From the NCBI RefSeq assembly GCF_028610625.1, contig NZ_JAQQWU010000004.1:1-64000 (forward strand): a stretch of 64,000 nt of DNA. Direction: 5' to 3'. Below are positions 42,788 through 51,186 of this stretch, one piece after another. Position numbers and translations under genes: made by a program. The notes beneath the pieces are model-generated. The model searched no databases. It had not been told where the DNA came from and saw nothing but the letters and a program-made list of their open reading frames with translations. This DNA is from Guptibacillus spartinae (lineage in GTDB: Bacteria; Bacillota; Bacilli; Bacillales; Guptibacillaceae). How positions within the stretch are numbered: position 1 is the stretch's first letter; each line of letters opens with the position of its first letter.

Positions 42788-43606
42788 ATGGAAAAAACAT
42801 CTCTGTTCGGTGTGCTCCTCGGTTTCTTCGTCCTTGTTGGCGGATTAATCTTGAAGGGAGCGAATCCGGCTGCTCTATTAAATCCCGCTGCCCTCGTTAT
42901 TATTTTTGTTGGAACAGCGGCAGCGTTATTAATCGCATTTCCTTTTAACGAGATTAAGAAATTCCCAATTTTATTAAAGATTATTTTTTCTAATCAGAAG
43001 CTTCTTACGGAAAAAGAGCTGATTCCGATGTTTCGTGAATGGGCGACGGTTGCTCGTCGTGAAGGTCTCCTTTCCCTTGAAAATAATCTTGAGGGAATTG
43101 ATGATGATTTTCTAAAAGGCGGCTTCCAGATGGTGATTGATGGTCATTCGCATGAAGCCATTGAAGAAATTTTAGTAGAAGACATTGAAGCGATGAAAGA
43201 ACGTCATAGGATGGGAGCGGGGATCTTTACGCAGGCTGGTACGTATGCCCCGACACTCGGAGTTCTTGGAGCGGTTGTTGGTCTTGTTGCGGCACTCAGT
43301 CATCTTGGTGATATGGAGCTCCTTGGAAAATCCATTGCGGCTGCTTTTATTGCGACGCTGTTTGGGATTTTCACAGGGTATGTTCTCTGGCACCCATTCG
43401 CGAATAAACTGAAGCGAAAATCACAAGCCGAAGCTCGTATTAAGATGATTATGCTGGAAGGTCTTTTGGCTGTTCAAGCTGGTGCTTCTCCACGTATGGT
43501 CGAGGATAAACTGCTAGTCTATCTTCCTAGTAAAGAACGAAATTTGGTAGATGAAAAGAAAGCTAGTCAATCAGAAGTAGGTGAAGGAGTAGGCGCTGAT
43601 GCGTAA
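42788..43606 (+). CDS. motA: Flagellar motor stator protein MotA
   Basis: A 272-residue stator subunit with four membrane segments. FTQAGTYAPTLGVLGAVVGLVAALSHLGD (about 145-175) holds the conserved proline/torque region, and ARREGLLSLENNL lies in the cytoplasmic loop. It closely resembles B. subtilis MotA rather than MotP, so proton coupling is likely. ATG 42788 has GAGGGTG upstream. Its end overlaps motB by 8 bp. Confidence 0.93.
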   Translation: MEKTSLFGVLLGFFVLVGGLILKGANPAALLNPAALVIIFVGTAAALLIAFPFNEIKKFPILLKIIFSNQKLLTEKELIPMFREWATVARREGLLSLENNLEGIDDDFLKGGFQMVIDGHSHEAIEEILVEDIEAMKERHRMGAGIFTQAGTYAPTLGVLGAVVGLVAALSHLGDMELLGKSIAAAFIATLFGIFTGYVLWHPFANKLKRKSQAEARIKMIMLEGLLAVQAGASPRMVEDKLLVYLPSKERNLVDEKKASQSEVGEGVGADA

Positions 43607-44375
43607 GAAGAGACATGAAGAGCATGAGGATCACGTCGACGAAAGCTGGCTCATTCCATATGCCGATATGTTAACGCTTCTACTTGCTCTATTTATCGTT
43701 CTTTTTGCGGCAAGCACGGTTGATGTAAAAAAGTATGAAGCCATTACACAGTCCTTTCAAGATGTGCTAAGTGGGGGAACCGGCATTTTAGAAGGCGAAC
43801 CTGCGATGCTCGATCCAGAAGATGGATCATTTGTTGGTATGACGGATGAGCCAGAAAAAGAAGAGCCAAAAAAAGAGGAAGCAGAAGAAAAAGCGATCGA
43901 ACAAGATCAAAACAAGCTGGAGGAATTACAGGGGCGGATTGATGAATATATCGCGGATGAAGATCTCGATTCTTATTTAAAAACAAAGCTAACAGAAGAG
44001 GGGCTTTTAATTACAATTAAAGAAGCCGCGTTGTTTCAAAGTGGTAAAGCCGTGTTAACAGGAGATGCAAAACCACTGGCAAAGCAAATTTCAGCGCTTC
44101 TCGTTACGGATCCACCGCGCCGAATTACGGTAACCGGTCATACCGATGATCGCCCAATTAAAACGTCGCAGTATCCCTCAAACTGGCATTTAAGTTCTGA
44201 GCGCGCACTGAATTTTATGACTGAGCTCTTGAATAACAAAAAGCTTGATCCAAAACTATTTAGTTTTACAGGATACGGAGAATACCGCCCAGTAGATTCA
44301 AATAAAACGGAAGAAGGCAGAGCTAAGAACCGAAGAGTTGAGGTACTGATTCTTCCATACAACGTTGAAAACTAG
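43599..44375 (+). CDS. motB: Flagellar motor stator protein MotB
   Basis: A 258-residue protein: cytosolic start, one membrane helix with the ion-binding Asp23 (SWLIPYADMLTLLLALFIVLFA), a Lys/Glu-rich linker (about 85-115) and an OmpA-like peptidoglycan-binding domain (about 140-255, ITVTGHTDDRPI and NRRVEVLILP). It anchors MotA to the wall. Overlaps motA. Confidence 0.95.
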   Translation: MRKKRHEEHEDHVDESWLIPYADMLTLLLALFIVLFAASTVDVKKYEAITQSFQDVLSGGTGILEGEPAMLDPEDGSFVGMTDEPEKEEPKKEEAEEKAIEQDQNKLEELQGRIDEYIADEDLDSYLKTKLTEEGLLITIKEAALFQSGKAVLTGDAKPLAKQISALLVTDPPRRITVTGHTDDRPIKTSQYPSNWHLSSERALNFMTELLNNKKLDPKLFSFTGYGEYRPVDSNKTEEGRAKNRRVEVLILPYNVEN

Positions 44376-44390
44376 AACAGAGGTGACAAA

Positions 44391-44822
44391 ATGAAACGGA
44401 TCTTAATCATCCTCCTTACGGCTCTTGGGATCGTAGGTGCCGGGGCTGCCGCAGCCGTATTTTTCCTCGATATTGATTTGAAGAAAGTGATGGCGCAGGA
44501 AGAGAAAGAACCAACCGCTGAAGAGCTAGCGGCAAGAAGCTATAGCATGGAATCGTTGACAACCAATTTATCGTCAGACCATTTTGCGGTTGTGCAGATT
44601 AACTTGCTGGCTGATCAGGAAAAAAGTTATAAAGAACTTGAAGTTCGTAATCCCGAATTAAAAGCAATCGTGATCTCAACGTTGGCTGGTCTAACAAAAG
44701 AGGATTTAAAAGGCTCTGAAGGATTGAAGACGTTTGAAGACACCATTAAAAATGAAGTGAATCAAGTGCTGGATGATGGAAAAGTCGAACGCGTCCTCGT
44801 GACGGATTTTAAAATTCAGTAA
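44391..44822 (+). CDS. fliL: Flagellar basal body-associated protein FliL
   Basis: A 143-residue single-pass membrane protein: membrane helix at about 3-27, then an extracytoplasmic domain with LTTNLSSDHFAVVQINLLAD and ERVLVTDFKIQ at the end. FliL supports stator function. Here it follows motA-motB rather than lying between swrD and fliM as in B. subtilis. AGAGGTGAC precedes the ATG. Confidence 0.9.
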   Translation: MKRILIILLTALGIVGAGAAAAVFFLDIDLKKVMAQEEKEPTAEELAARSYSMESLTTNLSSDHFAVVQINLLADQEKSYKELEVRNPELKAIVISTLAGLTKEDLKGSEGLKTFEDTIKNEVNQVLDDGKVERVLVTDFKIQ

Positions 44823-44827
44823 GCGGT

Positions 44828-44854
44828 TAACTTTTTTCAATGAATTTCCGATAA
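44828..44854 (+). promoter_or_regulatory. Sigma-D promoter of flgM
   Basis: TAAC (44828-44831), 15-nt spacer, TCCGATAA (44847-44854), one mismatch from consensus in each element. It would make flgM, the anti-sigma-D factor, feedback-controlled, with flgN-flgK-flgL following. Confidence 0.75.
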
Positions 44855-44934
44855 TAACGGTAGAATCCTCAAATTCTGGTACGAATAATAGAATAGGAGT
44901 AGTTTGATAAATTGTCGGAAAGAGGTGACCGGAT

Positions 44935-45195
44935 ATGAACGTCAATAAACCATCAGCACCACCTATTGTGAACCCTTATCAGAAGCATAATCCTGTTACG
45001 AAGGTCGAGCAGGTGAAAAAGGCTCCACGAGAAGATGAACTTCAAATCTCAAACAAAGCGAGAGAACTGTACGACATGAAGACGGAACAAGAGCGCGAAG
45101 CGAAAGTAACGGCCATCAAGAAGCAGATTGAAGAAGGTACGTATCGTGTCGACAGTCAGAAAACAGCGGAAAAGCTGTTTGATCAGTGGTTTTAA
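44935..45195 (+). CDS. flgM: Anti-sigma-D factor FlgM
   Basis: An 86-residue protein, disordered at the N-terminus (PPIVNPYQKHNPVTKVEQV), with the sigma-binding C-terminal part DELQISNKARELYDM...REAKVTAIKKQIEEGTYRVDSQKTAEKLFD typical of FlgM. It holds sigma-D inactive until the hook is complete. AGAGGTGACC precedes the ATG. Confidence 0.93.
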   Translation: MNVNKPSAPPIVNPYQKHNPVTKVEQVKKAPREDELQISNKARELYDMKTEQEREAKVTAIKKQIEEGTYRVDSQKTAEKLFDQWF

Positions 45196-45209
45196 CAGGA
45201 GGCGGCACG

Positions 45210-45680
45210 ATGGGACAGGAACTATTAGCGGTTATGGGTGAAATGATTCTCCTTCATGAGAAATTAATCGATCTATCTGAAACGAAACAGGAAGTCTTAT
45301 TAGAGCGAGAAGTGAAGCGATTAACGGAAGTCATCAACAAAGAAAAAGATCTTCTTCAAGAACTTCGGGATCGTGAAGAGAAACGGCAGCAAATTACAGA
45401 AAAGCTTGCAGGTCGAACAGACCAAACGCTTAAAGACGTTTTAGGATTGCTGAGTCCCCCTGTTAAACGAATGGTCGAAAATCGAGCTGCTGATTTAAAA
45501 GAAAAGGCAGAGAAACTTCAGCGTATGAATGACTTAAACGAAGAGTTGTTAAGGGATGGAATGGCTTTCGTCCATCATATGATTGGGCATTTAACGACAA
45601 CAAATCAATCGATCACTTACGGCAGGCCCAACCAGAAACCATTGCAAACACCGCGAGGATATTTTGATACGAAAGCCTGA
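45210..45680 (+). CDS. flgN: FlgN-family flagellar chaperone
   Basis: A 156-residue, almost wholly helical protein with the family pattern of an N-terminal coiled coil (LLEREVKRLTEVINKEKDLLQELRD) and a C-terminal NQSITYGRP segment. It is the chaperone for FlgK and FlgL, the next two genes. ATG 45210 follows AGGAGGCGG; an earlier in-frame start would overlap flgM. Confidence 0.88.
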   Translation: MGQELLAVMGEMILLHEKLIDLSETKQEVLLEREVKRLTEVINKEKDLLQELRDREEKRQQITEKLAGRTDQTLKDVLGLLSPPVKRMVENRAADLKEKAEKLQRMNDLNEELLRDGMAFVHHMIGHLTTTNQSITYGRPNQKPLQTPRGYFDTKA

Positions 45681-45710
45681 GTGATCAGGTTGAGAAAGGA
45701 ACGGATTTGA

Positions 45711-47036
45711 ATGACGTCTACGTTTCATGGATTAGAAGTCGGTAAGAGAAGTCTCTATACACAACAGACCGCTCTCACGACTACAGGAAATAATATCTCA
45801 AATGCGAATACTCCCGGATACTCGAGGCAGCGAGTGGACATGCAAGCAACGTCTTCCATCCCTTATCCTTATCAAACTGGTAGCTCATCCTCGCAGCTTG
45901 GGACTGGTGTAAGTGTTGAATCGATTGAACGCGTTCGTTCAGACTATCTCGATGGCCAGTATCGAGAGCGGAATGGTCAATTAGGATCTGAGTCAACAAA
46001 GCTTGAAACCCTTCAACAAATAGAGGCATTAACAGGGGAACCAGGAGAGAATGGCATCAGTGCTTCCTTAGATCGCTTCTTCTCAGCATGGGAAGACCTT
46101 GCTTCAAATCCTGATAGTCTTGCGGCTCGATCTGTTCTTGTCGAACGTTCGGAAGAATTGCTTTCCCAGGGGAAAACCTTAAATGAGGGATTAACGAGTC
46201 TATCAACAAGCTTAAATCAACAAGTAACAGCCGTGAATGGCCAAATCAATGAATTAACGAAACAAATTGATAGTTTAAACAAGGAGATCGCATTAAAACC
46301 TGAAGCGAACGAGTTAAAAGACCGGCGTGATCTTTTAATGGATGAGATGTCAGGACTTACAAATGCAAAGAATACCGGAAAGCTTGAAGGTCTTAAACAG
46401 TCAGTTAGTGAAGTGGAAAGCTTTCAAAACGATTTAAATGAAATGTTTAATCAATTTATTACTGGCTCGGTGAAGACTGAGGTAAACGGGACATCGAAAG
46501 AGTTTGCCGGTTTAAATGACTTGATGACCTCGGGATATTCACTAGCAAAAGATGCGAACGGTTCGATGAAGCAAGGGGAAGCGATGTTTGATACAAACGG
46601 AACGGGATCGACATTTCTTGAAAGTGTAAGCATGAATCAAGAAGTGAAAGCGAATCCTGCGACTATTGCGGCATCCTCCATTGCTGGTTCAGTTAGCAAC
46701 GGAGATATTGCATCCGCTATAAGCAACCTAAAAAACGAAACGTTTTCGTTTAATGTAGCTGATTCAAACGTCAATGCTGATGCTAGCGCAAGCGATTTTT
46801 ATGGCATGCTTATTTCAAAGATTGGTGCCAAAACACAGTCAACAGAACGGTCGGTTGACAATCACCAAGCAGTGCTAAAGTCAATTGATCAAAACCGAAT
46901 GTCCGTGAGTGGCGTCTCTCTTGATGAAGAGATGGCGAACCTCATTCAATTTCAACATGCCTATAATGCGGCAGCTCGCTATGTAAGCACCACTGATGAG
47001 CTTCTTGACGTCATTATTAATCGCATGGGCGTTTAG
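45711..47036 (+). CDS. flgK: Flagellar hook-associated protein FlgK
   Basis: A 441-residue junction protein (HAP1). STFHGLEVGKRSLYTQQTALTTTGNNISNANTPGYSRQRV at the N-terminus and VSLDEEMANLIQFQHAYNAAARYVSTTDELLDVIINRMG at the C-terminus are the paired D0 domains. It is shorter than typical Bacillus FlgK (about 500), with the loss in the variable central part. Confidence 0.95.
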   Translation: MTSTFHGLEVGKRSLYTQQTALTTTGNNISNANTPGYSRQRVDMQATSSIPYPYQTGSSSSQLGTGVSVESIERVRSDYLDGQYRERNGQLGSESTKLETLQQIEALTGEPGENGISASLDRFFSAWEDLASNPDSLAARSVLVERSEELLSQGKTLNEGLTSLSTSLNQQVTAVNGQINELTKQIDSLNKEIALKPEANELKDRRDLLMDEMSGLTNAKNTGKLEGLKQSVSEVESFQNDLNEMFNQFITGSVKTEVNGTSKEFAGLNDLMTSGYSLAKDANGSMKQGEAMFDTNGTGSTFLESVSMNQEVKANPATIAASSIAGSVSNGDIASAISNLKNETFSFNVADSNVNADASASDFYGMLISKIGAKTQSTERSVDNHQAVLKSIDQNRMSVSGVSLDEEMANLIQFQHAYNAAARYVSTTDELLDVIINRMGV

Positions 47037-47054
47037 TAGAAAGGAGATCATCCT

Positions 47055-47930
47055 ATGAGAATTACACAGCAAATGCTTAGCTCAAACACGACCTCTCAGT
47101 TACAACAAAATCTCTCACGCTATGAGAAAGCGAATGAACAAGTCTCAACAGGAAAACGAATTAATAGGCCTTCTGATGACCCAATTGGTGTACAAAAATC
47201 TTTGAAGCTAGCCTCTCAGTTAGCTGATAACGAGCAGTATGAACGAAATACGGATTACGCTCTTTCTTGGATGGAGACAACGGATCAGGCACTAAATAGC
47301 ATTTCTAATGCGCTTCAGCGTGCCAACGAGCTAGGTTTGCAGGCATCGAACGGGACTAACTCGCCAGAAGATCAGCAAACGATTGCGAAAGAAATTGAGC
47401 AACTACGCGATGAGATACAGGATATTGCCAATACAAAGTTTGATGGAAAGTACATCTTTAATGGACAGAAAACGGATCAACCAATGCAAGTCGCAGCGAA
47501 TGGCGACCTTACTTATGACAATCAGTCAATGTTGCAGAGGATGTCTTCTAGTAATGCGATTGAAATGAATGTTACGGGAGAAGTCTTTGATGGGAATGTA
47601 AACCTATTTAAGACGCTAGATCAGCTCTCAGCCGCATTAGAGAATGGAGACAAAGATGGCATAAGCAGTACACTGGAACAGCTTGAAAGAGGCAAGGATC
47701 AAGTGTTAAACAGTTGGACAAGCCTTGGAGCAAAGCAGTCGAGAGTCGAAGGGATGAATCAACGTTTAAAGGAAGAAAATCTTTCTCTGCAAACGCTCGT
47801 TTCTAAAAATGATGACGTTGACTTTGCCGAAGCCATCATGAAACTTAAAACCGAAGAAAGTGTCTACCAGGCATCACTTGCAGCAAGTGCGAAGATTATT
47901 CAACCATCACTATTAGATTTTCTTAGATAG
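47055..47930 (+). CDS. flgL: Flagellar hook-associated protein FlgL
   Basis: A 291-residue HAP3 that links FlgK to the filament. RITQQMLSSNTTSQLQQNLSRYEKANEQVSTGKRINRPSDDP and the end EAIMKLKTEESVYQASLAASAKIIQPSLLDFLR are standard. AAAGGAGATC precedes the ATG, 18 bp after the flgK stop. Confidence 0.95.
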   Translation: MRITQQMLSSNTTSQLQQNLSRYEKANEQVSTGKRINRPSDDPIGVQKSLKLASQLADNEQYERNTDYALSWMETTDQALNSISNALQRANELGLQASNGTNSPEDQQTIAKEIEQLRDEIQDIANTKFDGKYIFNGQKTDQPMQVAANGDLTYDNQSMLQRMSSSNAIEMNVTGEVFDGNVNLFKTLDQLSAALENGDKDGISSTLEQLERGKDQVLNSWTSLGAKQSRVEGMNQRLKEENLSLQTLVSKNDDVDFAEAIMKLKTEESVYQASLAASAKIIQPSLLDFLR

Positions 47931-47959
47931 AGCAAGCTTAATGCATGTGAAATTTTACG

Positions 47960-47993
47960 ACAAAGCAAACAGTGTTTTCTGCTTTGTTTTTTT
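47960..47993 (+). terminator. Terminator of the flgM-flgL unit
   Basis: ACAAAGCA and TGCTTTGT form a perfect 8-bp stem around a 12-nt loop, followed by seven T. Confidence 0.85.
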
Positions 47994-48085
47994 ATTTTAC
48001 GTTAGCGAAATGAGAGGGAGAATTTACATAGAGAAAGCTAAAATTCAAAAAACACGCTCTCACCTATACAAAAATTTAACGTAGA

Positions 48086-48113
48086 AAAAAGCTTGGAGGC
48101 CTCCAAGCTTTTT
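48086..48113. terminator. Perfect 28-bp palindromic terminator of flhO-flhP
   Basis: AAAAAGCTTGGAGG and CCTCCAAGCTTTTT are exact reverse complements. T runs lie on both strands; it ends the leftward flhO-flhP unit and backs up the flgL terminator. Confidence 0.85.
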
Positions 48114-48139
48114 AATTTAGTATTCGATGAGACGAGAAC

Positions 48140-48937
48140 TTACCGCTTAATCGTATTCGCTAACCCCATCATTTCATCCGCCATTTTAATCGCCTGGCTT
48201 TGAAATTGGAGAAGGCGCTGAGTCGAAATCATCTCTGTTGTTTCTTTCGTTAGGTCTACGTTCGACATTTCAAGAAAACCCTGTCTTGTTTTAAATTCTT
48301 CGCCATCAAGCGCGACAAGTTCAAGCTCACCGTTTTGAAGAGAAAATTCGTTTCCTCCAACGTTCACGAGCGCCTGAGGGCGATCGATTTTAGCAATGCT
48401 GAGCTGAGACGTTTGTTCATTTCCGTTGGCATCCGTCGCAACCATTTCTCCTGTGGCAGAGATCGACACTTCAGAAGGGTTCGTTTCAAACGTAAATGCG
48501 TTGCCGTTCTGATCCAACACGGCATTCCCTCGGCTTGTCACGAGTGAAATGACTCCATTCTGATTCTGAATGTCAAAAGATCCGTCTCTTGTATAGTTGA
48601 TGGCATCCCCATTTTGAACGCGAAAATAGACGTTCTCTCCTTCAAGCATCACATCCAAATCACGACCGGTTTCCTGTGCGGATCCTTGCTCGTTTCGCAG
48701 AGTCGTTAAACCAACCTTTGATCCAAAACCAACGCGAAGGTTTTCAGGTGTTATTCTCCCAGGCTCAGTTTCCTCCCCAGTTTGATTCGCATACGTTTGA
48801 GTCAAGAGGTTTTGAAACGTTGCTTCACGGCTTTTATAGCCTACCGTGTTCACGTTTGCTATATTGTTAGCGATTGTATCCATCTTTTTTTGGGTCTGAC
48901 TAAGTGAAGAAGATGCGGTTGCCATTTGAATATTCAA
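48140..48937 (-). CDS. flhP: Flagellar rod/hook-basal body protein FlhP
   Basis: A 265-residue FlgG-type distal rod protein. SLSQTQKKMDTIANNIANVNTVGYKSREATFQ is the N-terminal rod motif and RQGFLEMSNVDLTKETTEMISTQRLLQFQSQAIKMADEMM the C-terminal one. Pair and order flhO-flhP match B. subtilis, where both are needed for rod completion. TTG 48937 follows AGGAGGG with a 6-nt spacer. Confidence 0.9.
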   Translation of the reverse strand: MNIQMATASSSLSQTQKKMDTIANNIANVNTVGYKSREATFQNLLTQTYANQTGEETEPGRITPENLRVGFGSKVGLTTLRNEQGSAQETGRDLDVMLEGENVYFRVQNGDAINYTRDGSFDIQNQNGVISLVTSRGNAVLDQNGNAFTFETNPSEVSISATGEMVATDANGNEQTSQLSIAKIDRPQALVNVGGNEFSLQNGELELVALDGEEFKTRQGFLEMSNVDLTKETTEMISTQRLLQFQSQAIKMADEMMGLANTIKR

Positions 48938-48948
48938 TCGTAGCCCTC

Positions 48949-49770
48949 CTAGTAAACGCGACCAATATCATTGACGGCTTTGTCGATGCTTTGGTCATAC
49001 GTTTGTAGTACTTTTTGGTTCGCTTCATAGAGGCGATAAGTGTTTAGCATATCCGTCATCGTTGTCGTCATGTCCACGTTCGAACCTTCAAGAAATCCTT
49101 GCTTCACAGCATACTGTGTATAGTCAGTCGTTTGAATGCTCCTTGGCGCATCCTCTTCATTGCCTTCCCAGGTAAAAACGCCGTTTCCCTGCTGAGTAAG
49201 CTTGGCTGGATCACCCGTATAGCCAATCCACAGCTGTTGCTCATTGCCATTTTCCTCACGAAGCGTGCCTTCATCTGTCATGGTAAATGAATCGCTCGTC
49301 AGCTGAATCGGCTGAAGATCTTCGTCAACCACTTGATAACCTTCACTTGTTGTCAGAAATCCGTCCTCATTAACAGAGAAATTTCCATTTCTAGTATAAC
49401 GAATCGCATTATCATCAAGTCGAACGCCGAATAAAGCTAGGCCTTTTTTACCGGTTTCTGAATCAATAGGAAGATTTTCATCGATAAGAGCCAGGTCCGT
49501 TTGTTTACTCGTTTCCTTGAGAGATCCACTTGAAAAGTTAGGGATGCCTTCTTGGGAATAGACGCCGGTTTGGAGAGTACCAATGGAAGAATGAGGGGTA
49601 GGTGTGTTCGTATTTCTTTCTTTCATTAAGTATTCAGGGAAGGAACGGAACGTTGCTTCATCCTGTTTGAAGCCTGGTGTTTCAGCATTTGAAAGATTAT
49701 TCGTAAGAAACTGTTGCTTCCGCTCACTTGCCATCATGCCGGATGTAGCCGTATACAAACCTTTAAACAT
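48949..49770 (-). CDS. flhO: Flagellar rod/hook-basal body protein FlhO
   Basis: A 273-residue rod protein. MFKGLYTATSGMMASERKQQFLTNNLSNAETPGFKQDEATF and the C-terminal KQGFLEGSNVDMTTTMTDMLNTYRLYEANQKVLQ are the two rod-type D0 segments. It precedes flhP by 11 bp in one operon. In B. subtilis flhOP lies beside mbl at another locus. Confidence 0.9.
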   Translation of the reverse strand: MFKGLYTATSGMMASERKQQFLTNNLSNAETPGFKQDEATFRSFPEYLMKERNTNTPTPHSSIGTLQTGVYSQEGIPNFSSGSLKETSKQTDLALIDENLPIDSETGKKGLALFGVRLDDNAIRYTRNGNFSVNEDGFLTTSEGYQVVDEDLQPIQLTSDSFTMTDEGTLREENGNEQQLWIGYTGDPAKLTQQGNGVFTWEGNEEDAPRSIQTTDYTQYAVKQGFLEGSNVDMTTTMTDMLNTYRLYEANQKVLQTYDQSIDKAVNDIGRVY

Positions 49771-49900
49771 GTTTTCGCTCCCATCGTAGTACGATCGTAC
49801 GTGTACCTAGAAAAATATACCTCTATTATAACGCTAAGATGTGGGAAAATTAAGTGAAAAAAGTCGTTTTTTAGGTGAAAACACTCATTTACTATTATTT

Positions 49901-49927
49901 TTGACAATGCTATGCTAACACTATCGA
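49901..49927 (+). promoter_or_regulatory. Possible promoter of the flgB operon
   Basis: A consensus -35 TTGACA (49901-49906) is clear; the best -10 is TATCGA (49922-49927) at a short 15-nt spacing, so the call is weak. The 12-bp palindrome TAAGTATACTTA lies just downstream (about 49941-49952) and may be a regulator site. Confidence 0.4.
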
Positions 49928-50013
49928 AAATATTGTCGAATAAGTATACTTATGTATACGGTTCCAATATTTACCTATAAAAACACATTTATACAAGGAG
50001 TGTGGAAGGCTTC

Positions 50014-50403
50014 GTGAATGTTTTTCAATCGATCAAGCCGCTTGAACAAGCATTAAATGCGTCAATGGTGCAGCAGCGTACGATTACGTCAAATATATCA
50101 AATGTGGATACCCCTCATTACAAACGTCAAACCGTTTCATTTCAAGATAACCTGCAGGAAGCTACTAAAAATCTGCAAAGCTACAAATCAAACCCCAAAC
50201 ACGTCCCTTTTAGTAACGAAAAAAATGGAGTACAACCCGTTGTTAAAACGGATCAAAATACAATTAATCAATCGAATGGAAACAATGTTGACATGGATGT
50301 TGAAATGGCAGAGCTTGCGAAAAACCAGCTCTGGTACAATGCGATGGTTGAAAAGACAAATAGCCAATTCCGTGATTTACAAACCGCAATTCGAGGGAGC
50401 TAA
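50014..50403 (+). CDS. flgB: Flagellar basal body rod protein FlgB
   Basis: A 129-residue proximal rod protein; TITSNISNVDTPHYKRQTVSFQ is the rod motif and NGNNVDMDVEMAELAKNQLWYNAMVEKTNSQFRDLQTAI the family C-terminus. The start is ambiguous: GTG 50014 has GGAAGG before it and gives the usual N-terminus, while GTG 50002 is too close to AAGGAG. First gene of the long basal-body operon. Confidence 0.92.
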   Translation: MNVFQSIKPLEQALNASMVQQRTITSNISNVDTPHYKRQTVSFQDNLQEATKNLQSYKSNPKHVPFSNEKNGVQPVVKTDQNTINQSNGNNVDMDVEMAELAKNQLWYNAMVEKTNSQFRDLQTAIRGS

Positions 50404-50408
50404 CTAGA

Positions 50409-50852
50409 ATGAATTTATTTAATGGATTCAATACGAGCGCTTCTGCGTTAACAGCAAACCGGCTTCGAATGGACGTCGTCTCTTCCAATATTGCCAATGC
50501 TGAGACAACACGTTCTGAACTCGTTGATGGTGAGTGGCAGCCTTATAAGCGTAAAGTGGTAGAACTAGAGGAAAACTCATTTGAAAGCAAGCTTCAACAA
50601 GCGATGGGAAACGAATCGACTTCTACTGGAGTGAAGGTATCGAACATACAAGAAGATAACGCTCCAAATAAGCTCGTGTATAATCCCGGGCATCCTGATG
50701 CGAATGAAGAAGGATACGTCGAGATGCCGAATGTGGATATGGTGAAGGAAATGGTTGATTTAATGTCAGCTTCTCGTTCCTATGAAGCAAACGTGACGGC
50801 GTTAAACGCGACCAAGAGTATGTACATGAAGGCACTCGAGCTTGGAAAATAA
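50409..50852 (+). CDS. flgC: Flagellar basal body rod protein FlgC
   Basis: A 147-residue rod protein. NTSASALTANRLRMDVVSSNIANAETTR and the end VEMPNVDMVKEMVDLMSASRSYEANVTALNATKSMYMKALELGK are standard for FlgC. It follows flgB by 5 bp. Confidence 0.95.
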   Translation: MNLFNGFNTSASALTANRLRMDVVSSNIANAETTRSELVDGEWQPYKRKVVELEENSFESKLQQAMGNESTSTGVKVSNIQEDNAPNKLVYNPGHPDANEEGYVEMPNVDMVKEMVDLMSASRSYEANVTALNATKSMYMKALELGK

Positions 50853-50874
50853 GACTCGAGCATAGGAGGATTAT

Positions 50875-51165
50875 ATGAACACAATTAGTGCACTTCAGCA
50901 GCTTCCCGCTCAAGCGAAGCCTCAAGCTTCATCTGGTGAAGCGACAGCTGAATTTGGTCAAATGCTTCAAGATGCAATAAAACAAGTGAACGACAATCAA
51001 GTAGCCTCAGAACAAATGACCAATAAACTTGTCACCGGGCAAGTCCAGGACGTTCATGAAGTGATGCTTGCAGCACAAAAAGCCTCACTATCTCTTAATC
51101 TAACAGTTGAAGTGAGAAATAAAGTGATTGAGTCATATCAGGAAATCATGCGTATGCAAATGTAG
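50875..51165 (+). CDS. fliE: Flagellar hook-basal body complex protein FliE
   Basis: A 96-residue protein that joins the MS ring to the rod. FGQMLQDAIKQVNDNQVASEQMTNKLVTGQVQDVHEVMLAAQKASLSLNLTVEVRNKVIESYQEIMRMQM contains the FliE signature (DVHEVMLAAQKA, RNKVIESYQEIMRM). GGAGG precedes the ATG. Confidence 0.95.
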   Translation: MNTISALQQLPAQAKPQASSGEATAEFGQMLQDAIKQVNDNQVASEQMTNKLVTGQVQDVHEVMLAAQKASLSLNLTVEVRNKVIESYQEIMRMQM

Positions 51166-51186
51166 CATGTCAGGGATGGATAAGAA

